Below are positions 9,557 to 18,854 of a DNA stretch of 64,000 nt, one piece after another. This DNA comes from Sipunculus nudus (Eukaryota; Annelida; Sipuncula; Golfingiida; Sipunculidae). Below the pieces are notes generated by a model. It ran no database searches. It saw nothing but the letters and a program-made list of their open reading frames with translations, and was not told the DNA's origin. The DNA is taken from contig CM049318.1 in the NCBI GenBank assembly GCA_026874595.1, positions 58,688,250 through 58,752,249 on the forward strand. The letters run 5' to 3'. The position numbers and the translations under genes are program-made. Each line of letters opens with the position of its first letter. The first letter of the stretch is position 1.

Positions 9557-11274
9557 CTGCCCTCCTTATTTTCACAGTGAAATACACACATTCTTAGTAT
9601 GCCCAATGCGATGGTCATTGCTCCACTTTTTGATGCCCTTGTTAAAATGAAGTCAGTTAATTTGAAAAAAAAAAAGGAAAAAGTTTCAGCAGATATATGT
9701 GTGATTTCTAAACAGGTGTATGAAATACTATTGAAAAAAAAATTATATAAAAATAAAATATAGTACATGTACCTAAAATGTGATTGTGAAAAGGAATACA
9801 GAAAACCTGGAAATATGTTTGGATCCCCTGCGCAAATATATACTGGAACAAATGCTGTAAATACATACATTCAGTAAGCCTTTGAAAATTATAGTATTCA
9901 GATCACTAAGATTAATTTATGTGTAACAGGCAATATATATGTTCTTCATTTGAGGTGCTTAACTCTTATCAATTCTGAAAAGGAACATATAACCTAAAAT
10001 TAAATATTTTTTTCTTGCCTAAGACAAAATGCTATTTGACATTATTTTCAAAAACAAAAAGCAGAAGAACACATTGTCAATTGGGAAATAGTCATTTTTA
10101 CACAAAATGCATTGACAAAATGGATAAAAAATCAAATAAGGAAAACTGAATTCATTAAGAATAAAAAAAGATAATTAATATTTAATTCAACCCCAAGTTT
10201 CTTATGCACATTGTCATAAGGTATATGTCAGTCAAAAATTAAAAAAAATTATGTTTGAAACACACCACATGCAGAATTATTCGTTCATTATTTGATTATT
10301 TTTTAATAATAATCTGATGAGGATCCTTAAATTTTTTTAACCACCTTTTCACCCAGTATTTCAGTATTTTAATATAGTTGATATACTGTATTTTATTGAA
10401 AAATCATATTTTGCTTACCTCAAGTGTCTGATACGACTTGCAATCAAGTACATCTGCAGGAGGTTAGTTCCAAACAGTAACATAATCTGGTGGAGAGAGG
10501 TGGAAAAATCTATATAAAAAAAACACTGGACGATGAAAAATCTTTAGCAGTAATTTATACAATAAGCTCTGAGCAGTAGGCAGCCTTCAGTAGCTGTACA
10601 TCCACATTTTGCACAAAATACCAGAAGTTGCCATCTCAGCATCACAGAGTCCCTGTTGCCGACATGATTGTACTTTCCTTCCTGCCGGGGTTGAGCAAGC
10701 ATGGAATATTTATAGTGGAGCGTCAATCATTAAAGGAGGCCTAGGCTGGAGGAAGGGATCATTCCCTTGGTGGTTCTTGGCTTTGATACCAACTTTGGCG
10801 AGTGATAAAGTGTTTGCGCGTCTATCATAGGACGATAATCAACATCACTGCTAGCAGGTGCTTGTTCCCAGGATGCTGTTCAGCTGCTGATGCTGATAAT
10901 GGGATGTAATGGTAAGGTGTGCTACAAGTGATATCTCTGGTAGTGACACGGACTTAACACCACAGTACTCGGCAGCCACTTGCGTTAATGGCCTTTGTTT
11001 CTCTGGCTGATGGTGGGTTCCAGGTCTCCCTTTATTCAATCTTCACACAATGAATTGATTTCGTTTTGCATTATTTCTTAAAATTCAAGTTTCTATAGAT
11101 CTTTGTGTGTTCATCTATAGATTCAGGCCATGCGACACCTGGATAGGTTTCTATTATTTATTCCTAAAGCAAATCTACTTTTTATCTCTTTTTTATACAT
11201 TTCCAGATGTAAATCTTTTCTATGTTTTTTTTTAACTTTTTTTTTTCTCTGAAATCTGTTTCAGATGATGAGTT
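9557..11274. other. intergenic/intronic, no recognised gene
   Basis: The sequence is AT-rich and non-coding. The only candidate signal is a splice-donor-like GAG^GTAAGC on the minus strand with the exon side at 10419. It could pair with the acceptor at 8592 as a 5' untranslated exon of the GPCR gene. The exon's 5' limit cannot be seen. Confidence 0.3.
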
Positions 11275-11277
11275 AAA

Positions 11278-11480
11278 ATATTTACCTCTGCCAAGTGGTA
11301 GAGGTTATGTTTTTGGTGGCTTTGTTTTGTCTGTTTGTCTGTTAGCTACATTACTCAAGATGTTATTAATGGATTCTGATGACATTTTCATGGTAGCTAG
11401 GTGATGATACAAGGAACAATTTAATAAATTTTTGGGGTGATCCTTATCAAATCTGGATCCAGGAATTATAAATATAATAT
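11278..11480 (+). repeat. dispersed repeat family A, copy 2, left part
   Basis: It runs from 'ttacctctgccaagtgg' to the retrotransposon insertion point. The rest of the copy resumes on the far side of the nested elements (17630-17830). Confidence 0.65.
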
Positions 11481-11814
11481 TGTAACGTGCAACCGAGTTC
11501 ACAAACAGAAGAAAAGCACTGCTGGTTTTCTACTAGGTCTTTACTGGTCAAAAATCAAAGATACACTGCTGGGTGAGGACCCCACCCCTGCATACATGGA
11601 TATATCACACATACACGCCCCCTAATCTATCATGTCAGCAACAGGCCTGTTATCCTCTGGGTGACCCCTATGAGCCTGGGGCACCAGTACACACAAGCTG
11701 GTCACTGTCACCTCACAGCAGGGGTTCCCAGCTGCCTGCGGTAATCAATTAAGACCACTCAATTATCTACTGGTATACAGATTCCTAACTGCTATAAGAT
11801 ATAAAATCATTACA
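11481..11814 (-). repeat. 3' LTR of intact gypsy element
   Basis: 334 bp with TGTAACG...TTACA ends, identical to 17130-17463 apart from position 11570. Confidence 0.96.
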
Positions 11815-11826
11815 CTGCTCCCCCTT
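11815..11826 (-). other. polypurine tract
   Basis: AAGGGGGAGCAG on the minus strand directly abuts the 3' LTR. This is the expected plus-strand primer site. About 350 nt of untranslated sequence lies between it and the pol stop. Confidence 0.8.
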
Positions 11827-12172
11827 AAAAGAAAGAATGCGTCCTCGCATTCAAAGAAATGAAATTATAATTGAGATATAACAATGATATAACAGAGATT
11901 TGAATGAATATAAACTTAGGTACTTACAGTCACATTCAAAGTTAATTGAGGGGAGTTTACTAAACAACATTGCTGTGAACTCCAAGAGGTGACCACTGTA
12001 GTCTTACTAATATTTTACTCTTACAAAGTTGAACACTTGGAAAATAAACATGACAAGTGGTTCTTGTAATATAACCATCCGCCTGAAACTAGAATAACAA
12101 CATAAAAAAAAATAATAATACAAGTAAATATTACGCTGATTACAATCTCAGTAAAACTGCGTAATAATAAAT

Positions 12173-15100
12173 TCAATTTTTTGCATCAGTCTGGAACCAA
12201 TCGGGTTTGTTTTCACCTTGATATGGCTTTAGCCTGTCAACATGGACCACTTTAGGAGTGGCTTTTTGATTTTTCTTAATTCTGTACACCACATCACTGA
12301 GTCTATTTATAATGACATAAGGTCCATCCCATAAAAACTGTAGTTTTGGCGTGAGTCCTTTCTTGCGCTGAGGGTTATACAGCCACACAGCATCACCTGT
12401 TTTGTAACACACAGAAGCCGCACGATGATCATAATTCTTTTTCTGTTTGTCTGACATGGATTTAATATTTTGCCGCGCAAATTCATGTATTTTTGACATT
12501 CCCTGTTGTAGTGAGTACACATACTCCGACACATCATTCACAGTTGGTTCTACAGGACTGCCCATTACCACATCAATGGGAAGTTTCGGATTTCTGCCCA
12601 GCATTAGCTGGCATGGTGTATGACCAGTGGTTTCATGAACAGAAGAGCGGTAGGCCATCATAAGCAAAGACAAGTGTTCATCCCAGTCCCTTTGATTTTG
12701 ATTTACATATTTTGATAGCATGTCTTCTAAAGTTCTATTAAACCGTTCCACCATGCCATCAGATTGTGGGTGAAGGGCTGTGGTACGCGTCTTGTCAATA
12801 TCAAGAAGCTGACACATCTCCTTAAACAATTTGGCTTCAAAATTCCTACCTTGATCGGAATGTAGCTGTGATGGCAATCCAAACCTCGAAAAGTACTGCT
12901 TAACCAACACATCAGCGACTGTTGAAGCTTCTTGATTTTTTAAAGGAAATGCTTCAGTCCACTTTGTAAAATAATCAGATACCACAAGGATAAACCTATT
13001 TCCTTGTGCACTTTCAGGGAGGGGTCCTAGGATATCAATGGCGGTTCTTTCCATGGGAGCACCCACATTATATGTCTGCATTGGTGCCTTGCCTGACCGA
13101 GTTGCTTTCTTCCTTTTAGCACAAGTCTCACATTGCCTACACCACTTTTCCACATCTGTTCGCAGACCAACCCAGTGGTATCTGTCTCTGATCTTAGCTA
13201 ATGTTTTATTAACCCCCAGATGACCACCAGTGATTGAATTATGAAGCTGCTTTAAAACAGTAGGCCTTAAATCTATTGGGACCACTAATTTGTATGTGAA
13301 GCTCTCACCAGACACAGACTCCCACTGCCGATATAATACACCATCCCTTATCACAAGCAGCTCCCACTGGGACCAGTATGACTTTAACTTAGGGCCGGCT
13401 GAGGACACCTCTGACCATGCTGGCCTCTCTATGTTAGCCTCCTTCCAGGCAATCACTTTACACAGCTCAAGGTCATTTAACTGGGCATCTCGTAGCTCTA
13501 TGTTTGTCCATGTCTGGACCCACGGTTCATCATGACAGTGATCCCTGTTCTGGCTTCTTGTTAAGGCAGCACATTTATTTTCTCTATTATCACTGATCTT
13601 ACATGTGGTAACTAATTGGCTGAGGGAGTTTTTCATGCATAGCCAGGTCAGTATGAAAAACTGTAGAATATTTGTGATTATTGCATACTTGCAAGTTGAT
13701 GATGTAGGCTTTTTAACAACCCTTGCTTGTCGCACTGGCTCACTATTTCCCTTTTCTTCTTTTGTTTCAGCCCGCTCGCAGTGAACACAAAGATCTGTTG
13801 CACAGGGTCGGCGCGAAAGAGAATCTGCATTGTTGTGTCTAATTCCAGGTCGATAAGTTACCTCAAAATCATAAGTCCCGAGTATTTCTAACCATCTGGC
13901 CAACTGACCCTCAGGTTGCTTGAATCTCAATAGCCACTGAAGCGAACCATGATCTGTGCGGATGTGAAATTTGTGCCCGTATAGGTAATGGTGATGGTGA
14001 CGCACTGCTTCTACTAAAGCAAGCAGCTCTCTGCGAGTTACACAATAGTTGCGCTCAGCTTTTGTTAAAGTTCTGCTGTAATAAGACACAACACGTTCCT
14101 CTCCATTTTGAATTTGTGATAACACAGCACCTATTCCACATTTGCTTGCATCTGTATCCAGTATGAACTGTTTGCCCAATACTGGATACGCCAGAATTGG
14201 CGCTTTTGTGAGAATTGACTTGAGTTTATCAAAAGCTTCTTGACATTCATTTGACCATCTGTATTTACATCCGCGTTCACTCAACCGATGTAATGGTGCT
14301 GCAATGGTCGCAAAGTTTTGCACAAAACGCCTGTAGTAGGAACATAAGCCCAGGAAACTACGAAGCTGGGTTACGTTTGATGGAACTGGCCAATCTCGGA
14401 CCGCGGTTATTTTATTTGGGTCTGTTTCTAGTCCTTCCTCACCAACCACATGGCCCAGAAATGACACCCGCCTTCGAAACAATTTACATTTCTTTGGACT
14501 AAGTTTGAGGCCCGCTGCATGTAGTCTTTTGAACACAAGTTCAAGCCTTGCTATTGCATCAGTGAAGGTTTCCGCATGAACTATTATGTCATCCAGGTAA
14601 ACCAAACACACATTCCATGATAAGCCTGCTAAAACCCTTTCCATTAATCGTTCAAAAGTTGCTGGGGCATTGGCCAAGCCGAATGGCATGACAGTAAATT
14701 GATAGAGCCCCCCATCACCAATAGTAAAAGCTGTTTTCTCACGATCATTCTCGTCCATTTCCACCTGCCAATATCCACTTTGAAGGTCCAATGTAGAAAA
14801 CCATTTTGATCCAGAGAGAGCATCTAAAGACATATCTATTCGCGGAAGGGGATAAGCATCTTTCATGGTCACATCATTCAGTCGGCGATAATCAACACAG
14901 AACCTCACAGATCCATCACGCTTGGTCACCAAAACAATGGGAGAGGCCCACGGACTCCTTGAAGGTTCTACAATTCCCTTTTTCAACATTTTGTCTAGTT
15001 CATTTGTCGCTTGTTCACGTTTATGTAAAGGCAGGCGTCTTGCTGGTTGTCTAATGGGTGGAGCTGAACCTGTGTTGATCTTGTGTTTTGTTAAGTTTGT

Positions 15101-16036
15101 TTGACCAAGTTCTTCAGAAGAGGCCGCAAACACATCACGGTATTGGAGGATAAGTTGTGTCACTTTATCTTTCTGATCACTAGATAAGCATTGTCCAGTT
15201 TCGGCTATCAGTTCTTCCAGATGGCCGGGGACAGATGAATGGTTACTTTCAATTTTGGTTGTCTGACTGTCACTTGTATTTGTTACACTTGTAACTGGTT
15301 CACAGAAAGCAGCAAAGGTATTAGTATAAATTGTCTTTGGTTCATTGGTCAAATTCATAACCCTCAATGGTATCACTTTATTGCCGGAATCCACAACAGC
15401 TTTAGCAAGAAGCATGTTACACTTTTCTTGGAATCTGGGACAAGGTTCTATAATACATGTGGTTTGGACCCAGTTAGTTTCTTTACCATCAGTAATTTTT
15501 CCAGGTAAAATCACCTCACTGTTTGGTGGAATAACAGTAGTTTCCGCGACAGACACTCGACACACTGCAGGAGCATTTGATGCAGTCCGTGATAGAGGTA
15601 AAATTTCACCATTGACCAATAGCTGATTTTCCCTGACAGAAAGGTCACAAAATGGCTGTGATAGAAAATCCAGACCTAATATCACCTCATTTTGTATATC
15701 CGCCACCCAAAATCTTTGTTTCAGTGTTTGTTTACCCATGGAAAAATTGAAACAGCCATGACCCAAAAATGGAGAAGTCTGTCCAGTTGCAGAGATAAGG
15801 TGACTATTCACAGCTGTGAGTTCAGGTCTTGTTTGTTCACTGATTTTTTTATATACATCGGATCTTATTATGCTAATATTGGCACCTGTATCAATCAAGA
15901 AAGAGACCGGAATTTCTTCAATGTTGCCACTGATAAATAGCCCATCACCAATAGAGTCCAGGGTACTGGTTTTAGCATGGGGTGCCGTAGGCCTAAATTC
16001 GGGCAATACAGAATTTATTGCCTCCTGTCCTGCCAA
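12173..16036 (-). CDS. pol: gypsy Pol polyprotein: protease, RT, RNase H, integrase
   Basis: This frame is 1287 codons counted from 16036, where the codon is TTG rather than ATG; the frame is in fact open from about 16087. Domains in order: aspartic protease (DTG at 49-51); reverse transcriptase (YLDD at 480-483); RNase H (DTDAS near 627-631); a linker with an unusual hydrophobic stretch (about 785-799); integrase zinc finger (H932, H939, C966, C969); integrase core (D1001, D1061, E1097, with the canonical 35-residue D-E spacing); and a GPY/F-type module (WDGPYVI near 1236-1242). It copies element RNA to DNA and integrates it. The frame is -1 relative to gag and overlaps it, with no ATG at its head, so expression as Gag-Pol by -1 frameshifting is expected. 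Confidence 0.96.
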   Translation of the reverse strand: MAGQEAINSVLPEFRPTAPHAKTSTLDSIGDGLFISGNIEEIPVSFLIDTGANISIIRSDVYKKISEQTRPELTAVNSHLISATGQTSPFLGHGCFNFSMGKQTLKQRFWVADIQNEVILGLDFLSQPFCDLSVRENQLLVNGEILPLSRTASNAPAVCRVSVAETTVIPPNSEVILPGKITDGKETNWVQTTCIIEPCPRFQEKCNMLLAKAVVDSGNKVIPLRVMNLTNEPKTIYTNTFAAFCEPVTSVTNTSDSQTTKIESNHSSVPGHLEELIAETGQCLSSDQKDKVTQLILQYRDVFAASSEELGQTNLTKHKINTGSAPPIRQPARRLPLHKREQATNELDKMLKKGIVEPSRSPWASPIVLVTKRDGSVRFCVDYRRLNDVTMKDAYPLPRIDMSLDALSGSKWFSTLDLQSGYWQVEMDENDREKTAFTIGDGGLYQFTVMPFGLANAPATFERLMERVLAGLSWNVCLVYLDDIIVHAETFTDAIARLELVFKRLHAAGLKLSPKKCKLFRRRVSFLGHVVGEEGLETDPNKITAVRDWPVPSNVTQLRSFLGLCSYYRRFVQNFATIAAPLHRLSERGCKYRWSNECQEAFDKLKSILTKAPILAYPVLGKQFILDTDASKCGIGAVLSQIQNGEERVVSYYSRTLTKAERNYCVTRRELLALVEAVRHHHHYLYGHKFHIRTDHGSLQWLLRFKQPEGQLARWLEILGTYDFEVTYRPGIRHNNADSLSRRPCATDLCVHCERAETKEEKGNSEPVRQARVVKKPTSSTCKYAIITNILQFFILTWLCMKNSLSQLVTTCKISDNRENKCAALTRSQNRDHCHDEPWVQTWTNIELRDAQLNDLELCKVIAWKEANIERPAWSEVSSAGPKLKSYWSQWELLVIRDGVLYRQWESVSGESFTYKLVVPIDLRPTVLKQLHNSITGGHLGVNKTLAKIRDRYHWVGLRTDVEKWCRQCETCAKRKKATRSGKAPMQTYNVGAPMERTAIDILGPLPESAQGNRFILVVSDYFTKWTEAFPLKNQEASTVADVLVKQYFSRFGLPSQLHSDQGRNFEAKLFKEMCQLLDIDKTRTTALHPQSDGMVERFNRTLEDMLSKYVNQNQRDWDEHLSLLMMAYRSSVHETTGHTPCQLMLGRNPKLPIDVVMGSPVEPTVNDVSEYVYSLQQGMSKIHEFARQNIKSMSDKQKKNYDHRAASVCYKTGDAVWLYNPQRKKGLTPKLQFLWDGPYVIINRLSDVVYRIKKNQKATPKVVHVDRLKPYQGENKPDWFQTDAKN

Positions 16037-17151
16037 GTTTCGGCCTGTGAACTTGACATTTGGTCGTTTCCCTGCTGCACTTGTCTGTTATCTGTTCTCT
16101 GTCTTTGGTTATGGGGACAATTACGACGAATGTGGCCAACTACACCACATTCCCAACAGGCGACATTCCTATTAGGACTGTCTCTGATTCTCATATTTCT
16201 CAGTTCTTCTTGTAGTACTTGCCTTATGGTGTCTTTAAGATGTGGGGTGTGTGCTGTACTTACTTGAGGATGTGCTGCCCTTATTTGTCTCCCACCTTGA
16301 CTTGCTGCTTGCTGGAAAGCCTCCAACTCCATTGCGATTTTTAAAGTTTCCTCAAATGAAGTGGGGCGAGATTGTTTAATTTTCCAGCGTGTATCCCTGT
16401 CAGGTATGGCATCCACAAAATGGTCACATGCCAGCGTGTCCCGAAGTTTCGTCGTAGCATCTGGGTAAGCCATCCTTGTTAGTCTTTTGATATTTTGTGC
16501 CAGCTCCTGTAGGCTTTCGTCCCGTCTCTTGACAAGAGTTTTCAACTGCGCACGGAAGAGTTCAGCCTGCTGATCTACTCCATACCTTGAACGCATGGCT
16601 GTCACAAGGCAATCATAATTACGCTGTCCAGGCTGATCTAAGTCTGCTAAAACTCCACGAGCTGGACCTGCTAGACTTGCAGCTAAATGCATAGCTTTTT
16701 CTTCTGTTTTCCAGGCATTTAAGTCTGATATGATACCAAACTGTGTTTCGTAGTCCTCCCATGGGCTACTCCCATCATAAAGGGGTGGTCTTACTGTTGT
16801 TTTAACCATAGGTGTTGTCCGAACTACAACAGGATGTTTTGTATCAGTATCGTCCAGACCTTCTGATTTACTACCACCTTGTTGTTTTTCTAGGTGTAGG
16901 AGTGCATCATGTTTCTCCGACATCTTCCTGGCTACATGATCTACTTTTAGCCACATGTTTTCCAGTTGTTCCCCCACCTTATTACAGAGTCTTTCTTCCA
17001 GTCTATTAAACCAGTCCCCTGACACTTGGGGCGATGGTTTTACTTCATTTGTGTCAACAGTCTGCTTAAACACAACTTCTTCATCACTAGACATGTTTTC
17101 TGGGTAATATATCCCACCGCTGCCACCAATGTAACGTGCAACCGAGTTCAC
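16015..17151 (-). CDS. gag: gypsy Gag polyprotein
   Basis: The longest frame is 378 aa, but its first ATG (17151) lies inside the LTR and reads through the primer-binding site. The ATG at 17094 (residue 20, MSSDEEVVFK) is a more conventional start and gives 359 aa. The central region (about 120-280) looks like a retrotransposon Gag capsid. One CCHC zinc knuckle follows (C332, C335, H340, C345; CWECGVVGHIRRNC), typical of nucleocapsid RNA binding. The stop at 16015-16017 lies downstream of a -1 slippery site. Confidence 0.93.
   Translation of the reverse strand: MNSVARYIGGSGGIYYPENMSSDEEVVFKQTVDTNEVKPSPQVSGDWFNRLEERLCNKVGEQLENMWLKVDHVARKMSEKHDALLHLEKQQGGSKSEGLDDTDTKHPVVVRTTPMVKTTVRPPLYDGSSPWEDYETQFGIISDLNAWKTEEKAMHLAASLAGPARGVLADLDQPGQRNYDCLVTAMRSRYGVDQQAELFRAQLKTLVKRRDESLQELAQNIKRLTRMAYPDATTKLRDTLACDHFVDAIPDRDTRWKIKQSRPTSFEETLKIAMELEAFQQAASQGGRQIRAAHPQVSTAHTPHLKDTIRQVLQEELRNMRIRDSPNRNVACWECGVVGHIRRNCPHNQRQRTDNRQVQQGNDQMSSSQAETWQDRRQ
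16033..16072 (-). promoter_or_regulatory. programmed -1 ribosomal frameshift signal (gag-pol)
   Basis: The heptamer GGGAAAC (16072-16066) is in the correct gag phase, G GGA AAC. A spacer of 9 nt follows. Then comes a hairpin: CAAGTT (16055-16050) pairs with AACTTG (16039-16034) around a 10-nt loop, with an added U-G pair at 16056/16033. The pol frame is open from 16087, so slipping here reads directly into pol. The loop's AGGCC could pair with GGCCT near 15990 to form a pseudoknot (inference). Confidence 0.8.
17111..17128 (-). other. primer-binding site of intact gypsy element
   Basis: TGGTGGCAGCGGTGGGAT on the minus strand starts one base inside the LTR end. It has the general form of gypsy primer-binding sites; the tRNA is not assigned. 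Confidence 0.8.
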
Positions 17152-17463
17152 AAACAGAAGAAAAGCACTGCTGGTTTTCTACTAGGTCTTTACTGGTCAA
17201 AAATCAAAGATACACTGCCGGGTGAGGACCCCACCCCTGCATACATGGATATATCACACATACACGCCCCCTAATCTATCATGTCAGCAACAGGCCTGTT
17301 ATCCTCTGGGTGACCCCTATGAGCCTGGGGCACCAGTACACACAAGCTGGTCACTGTCACCTCACAGCAGGGGTTCCCAGCTGCCTGCGGTAATCAATTA
17401 AGACCACTCAATTATCTACTGGTATACAGATTCCTAACTGCTATAAGATATAAAATCATTACA
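17130..17463 (-). repeat. 5' LTR of intact gypsy element
   Basis: 334 bp, paired with 11481-11814; boundaries set by TGTAACG...TTACA and the adjacent primer-binding site. It should hold the promoter. Confidence 0.96.
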
Positions 17464-17470
17464 ATATATA

Positions 17471-17627
17471 CAGTGGAACCCCGCCTTGCCACCACCCCAC
17501 AATTGCGACCACTATTTTTGGTAGCAAATACACGGTCCTGGTAACTTAGTTTCACAAATACAACCACCCCCAAATTACGACCACTTAGGTCAGTCCCCAA
17601 GGTGGTCGTAATTGTGGGGTTCCACTG
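17471..17627. mobile_element. pogo/Tc1-mariner-type MITE, copy 2
   Basis: 157 bp with TIRs CAGTGGAACCCC and GGGGTTCCACTG, flanked by TA on both sides (17469-17470, 17628-17629). The interior matches 4133-4308. No transposase frame. The gypsy element inserted a few bases left of it. Confidence 0.8.
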
Positions 17628-17629
17628 TA

Positions 17630-17830
17630 CTTTATATATGAGCTAGCTGCCTTGGTCATATTGGTCAGAAAAATTCTGCTAATATGCATGAATGAAGAAG
17701 TCATCCACATTATGACATCATGTCACGGGTCGCTTGGTACAAGGTTGGTATTTCTGACAATGTCATATTAGGGCAATGGGCTGCCTTGGCGGAGGTCTTC
17801 GCTCTCTGAGCCCATTTCTGGTTCCCTCTT
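17630..17830 (+). repeat. dispersed repeat family A, copy 2, right part
   Basis: It contains 'ctgccttggcggaggtcttc' (17781-17800), the inverted counterpart of the family A left end, followed by 'gctctctgagcccatttctgg'. It completes the copy begun at 11278. Confidence 0.55.
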
Positions 17831-18049
17831 TATTTTGCATATAGTTAGAACGAGAGGTTACACCCCATCATGCAGTGTCATGGCCCAAATTTAGCGCATT
17901 TTGTGAGGCTAAGCATATAACAGCCAACATTTCTGAAGGTTACTTACAAATATCAAACAAAGCAAAAGATTGTTTCGAGATGGGTCATTTGACACAAAGT
18001 TTCTTTGGTTATTTGACCATAGTTATTGAAATTGCAATATAATGTGAGA

Positions 18050-18665
18050 AGAGTTAGGTCCAAATGCATTTACATTTTGCACATGTGCATTTGCAGGGAA
18101 CTAGAAAAGCCTGTTTTTTCATTTCTATACATTGCTGATGTATTGCATTTGCATTTACATTTGAAAAAAAAGAATCTATATATTGAAAAAAAAATGAAAA
18201 CAAAACTACTGATGTCTTGAATTATGTTAAAACATTGTTACAATGTTAAAATTGTCTCTACTGATGACTTGTGTTATGTACACAAATTGTACATTGTACT
18301 TTCACTTTGTGAATGTCTATGTAAGTTATGTAAGGTCAAGATGTGCATCTTGTACAATATTTGTTTGTATATGTGTTTGAAATATGATTAAAAATATATA
18401 AAAAATATTAAATTGCATTTGAAATATAAGTCAAATGGCAAAAACAAATTCTTTAAGAAAAAACAATTGTTTAATATTCTGTCAAAGGCCAAGTTCAACA
18501 ACAACGTGATTATTCAGTTTACCATCTTAAGTACTTTTTCTCAGTTACTTAATATCCTGTAATAGTTGAGAGAAGAAATATTAATAAACACATATGTTAA
18601 AATGTTTGCATTTAAATGCAAATGTGCCAAATTTAATGCAAATTCATTACATTTGGACCCAACTG
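18050..18665. mobile_element. foldback/MITE-like element, imperfect TIRs
   Basis: The left end GAGTTAGGTCCAAATG (18051-18066) is inverted, with one mismatch and one less certain end base, at CATTTGGACCCAACTG (18650-18665). Inner parts (TGCACATGTGCATTTGCA against TGCATTTAAATGCAAATGTGCCA) also pair imperfectly. The interior is AT-rich and non-coding. Confidence 0.5.
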
Positions 18666-18854
18666 TGAATGCACAAATAGCAGATAAAGTTAATTTTGCC
18701 AGTAATTTGCATTTCTATTGGTAGCAATCAAAATTCTCATCTTTCTTAACTTGTAGAATTTGAAATCCTACCAGTAGACATTGGAATTTGATTCTCTACT
18801 GGTAGTTATCAAAATTTGAATCTCTACCCGCAGGATTTTAATTCTACCAGTTTT

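Larger units (their letters stand above)
11481..17463 (-). mobile_element. complete, apparently intact Ty3/gypsy LTR retrotransposon
   Basis: The 5983-bp element reads right to left: 5' LTR, primer-binding site, gag, pol (protease-RT-RNase H-integrase), polypurine tract, 3' LTR. The two 334-bp LTRs differ at one base only (T11570 against C17219). ATAT flanks both sides (11477-11480 and 17464-17467), fitting a 4-bp target-site duplication, although the AT-rich setting makes this less certain. Both frames are free of stops. Integrase after RNase H places it in Ty3/gypsy (Metaviridae). No envelope-like frame is present. Low LTR divergence and intact frames point to recent insertion. Confidence 0.96.

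Noticed and set aside
15239-16267. Several antisense frames across pol and gag
   Set aside because: They are shadows of the gypsy coding frames on the other strand.
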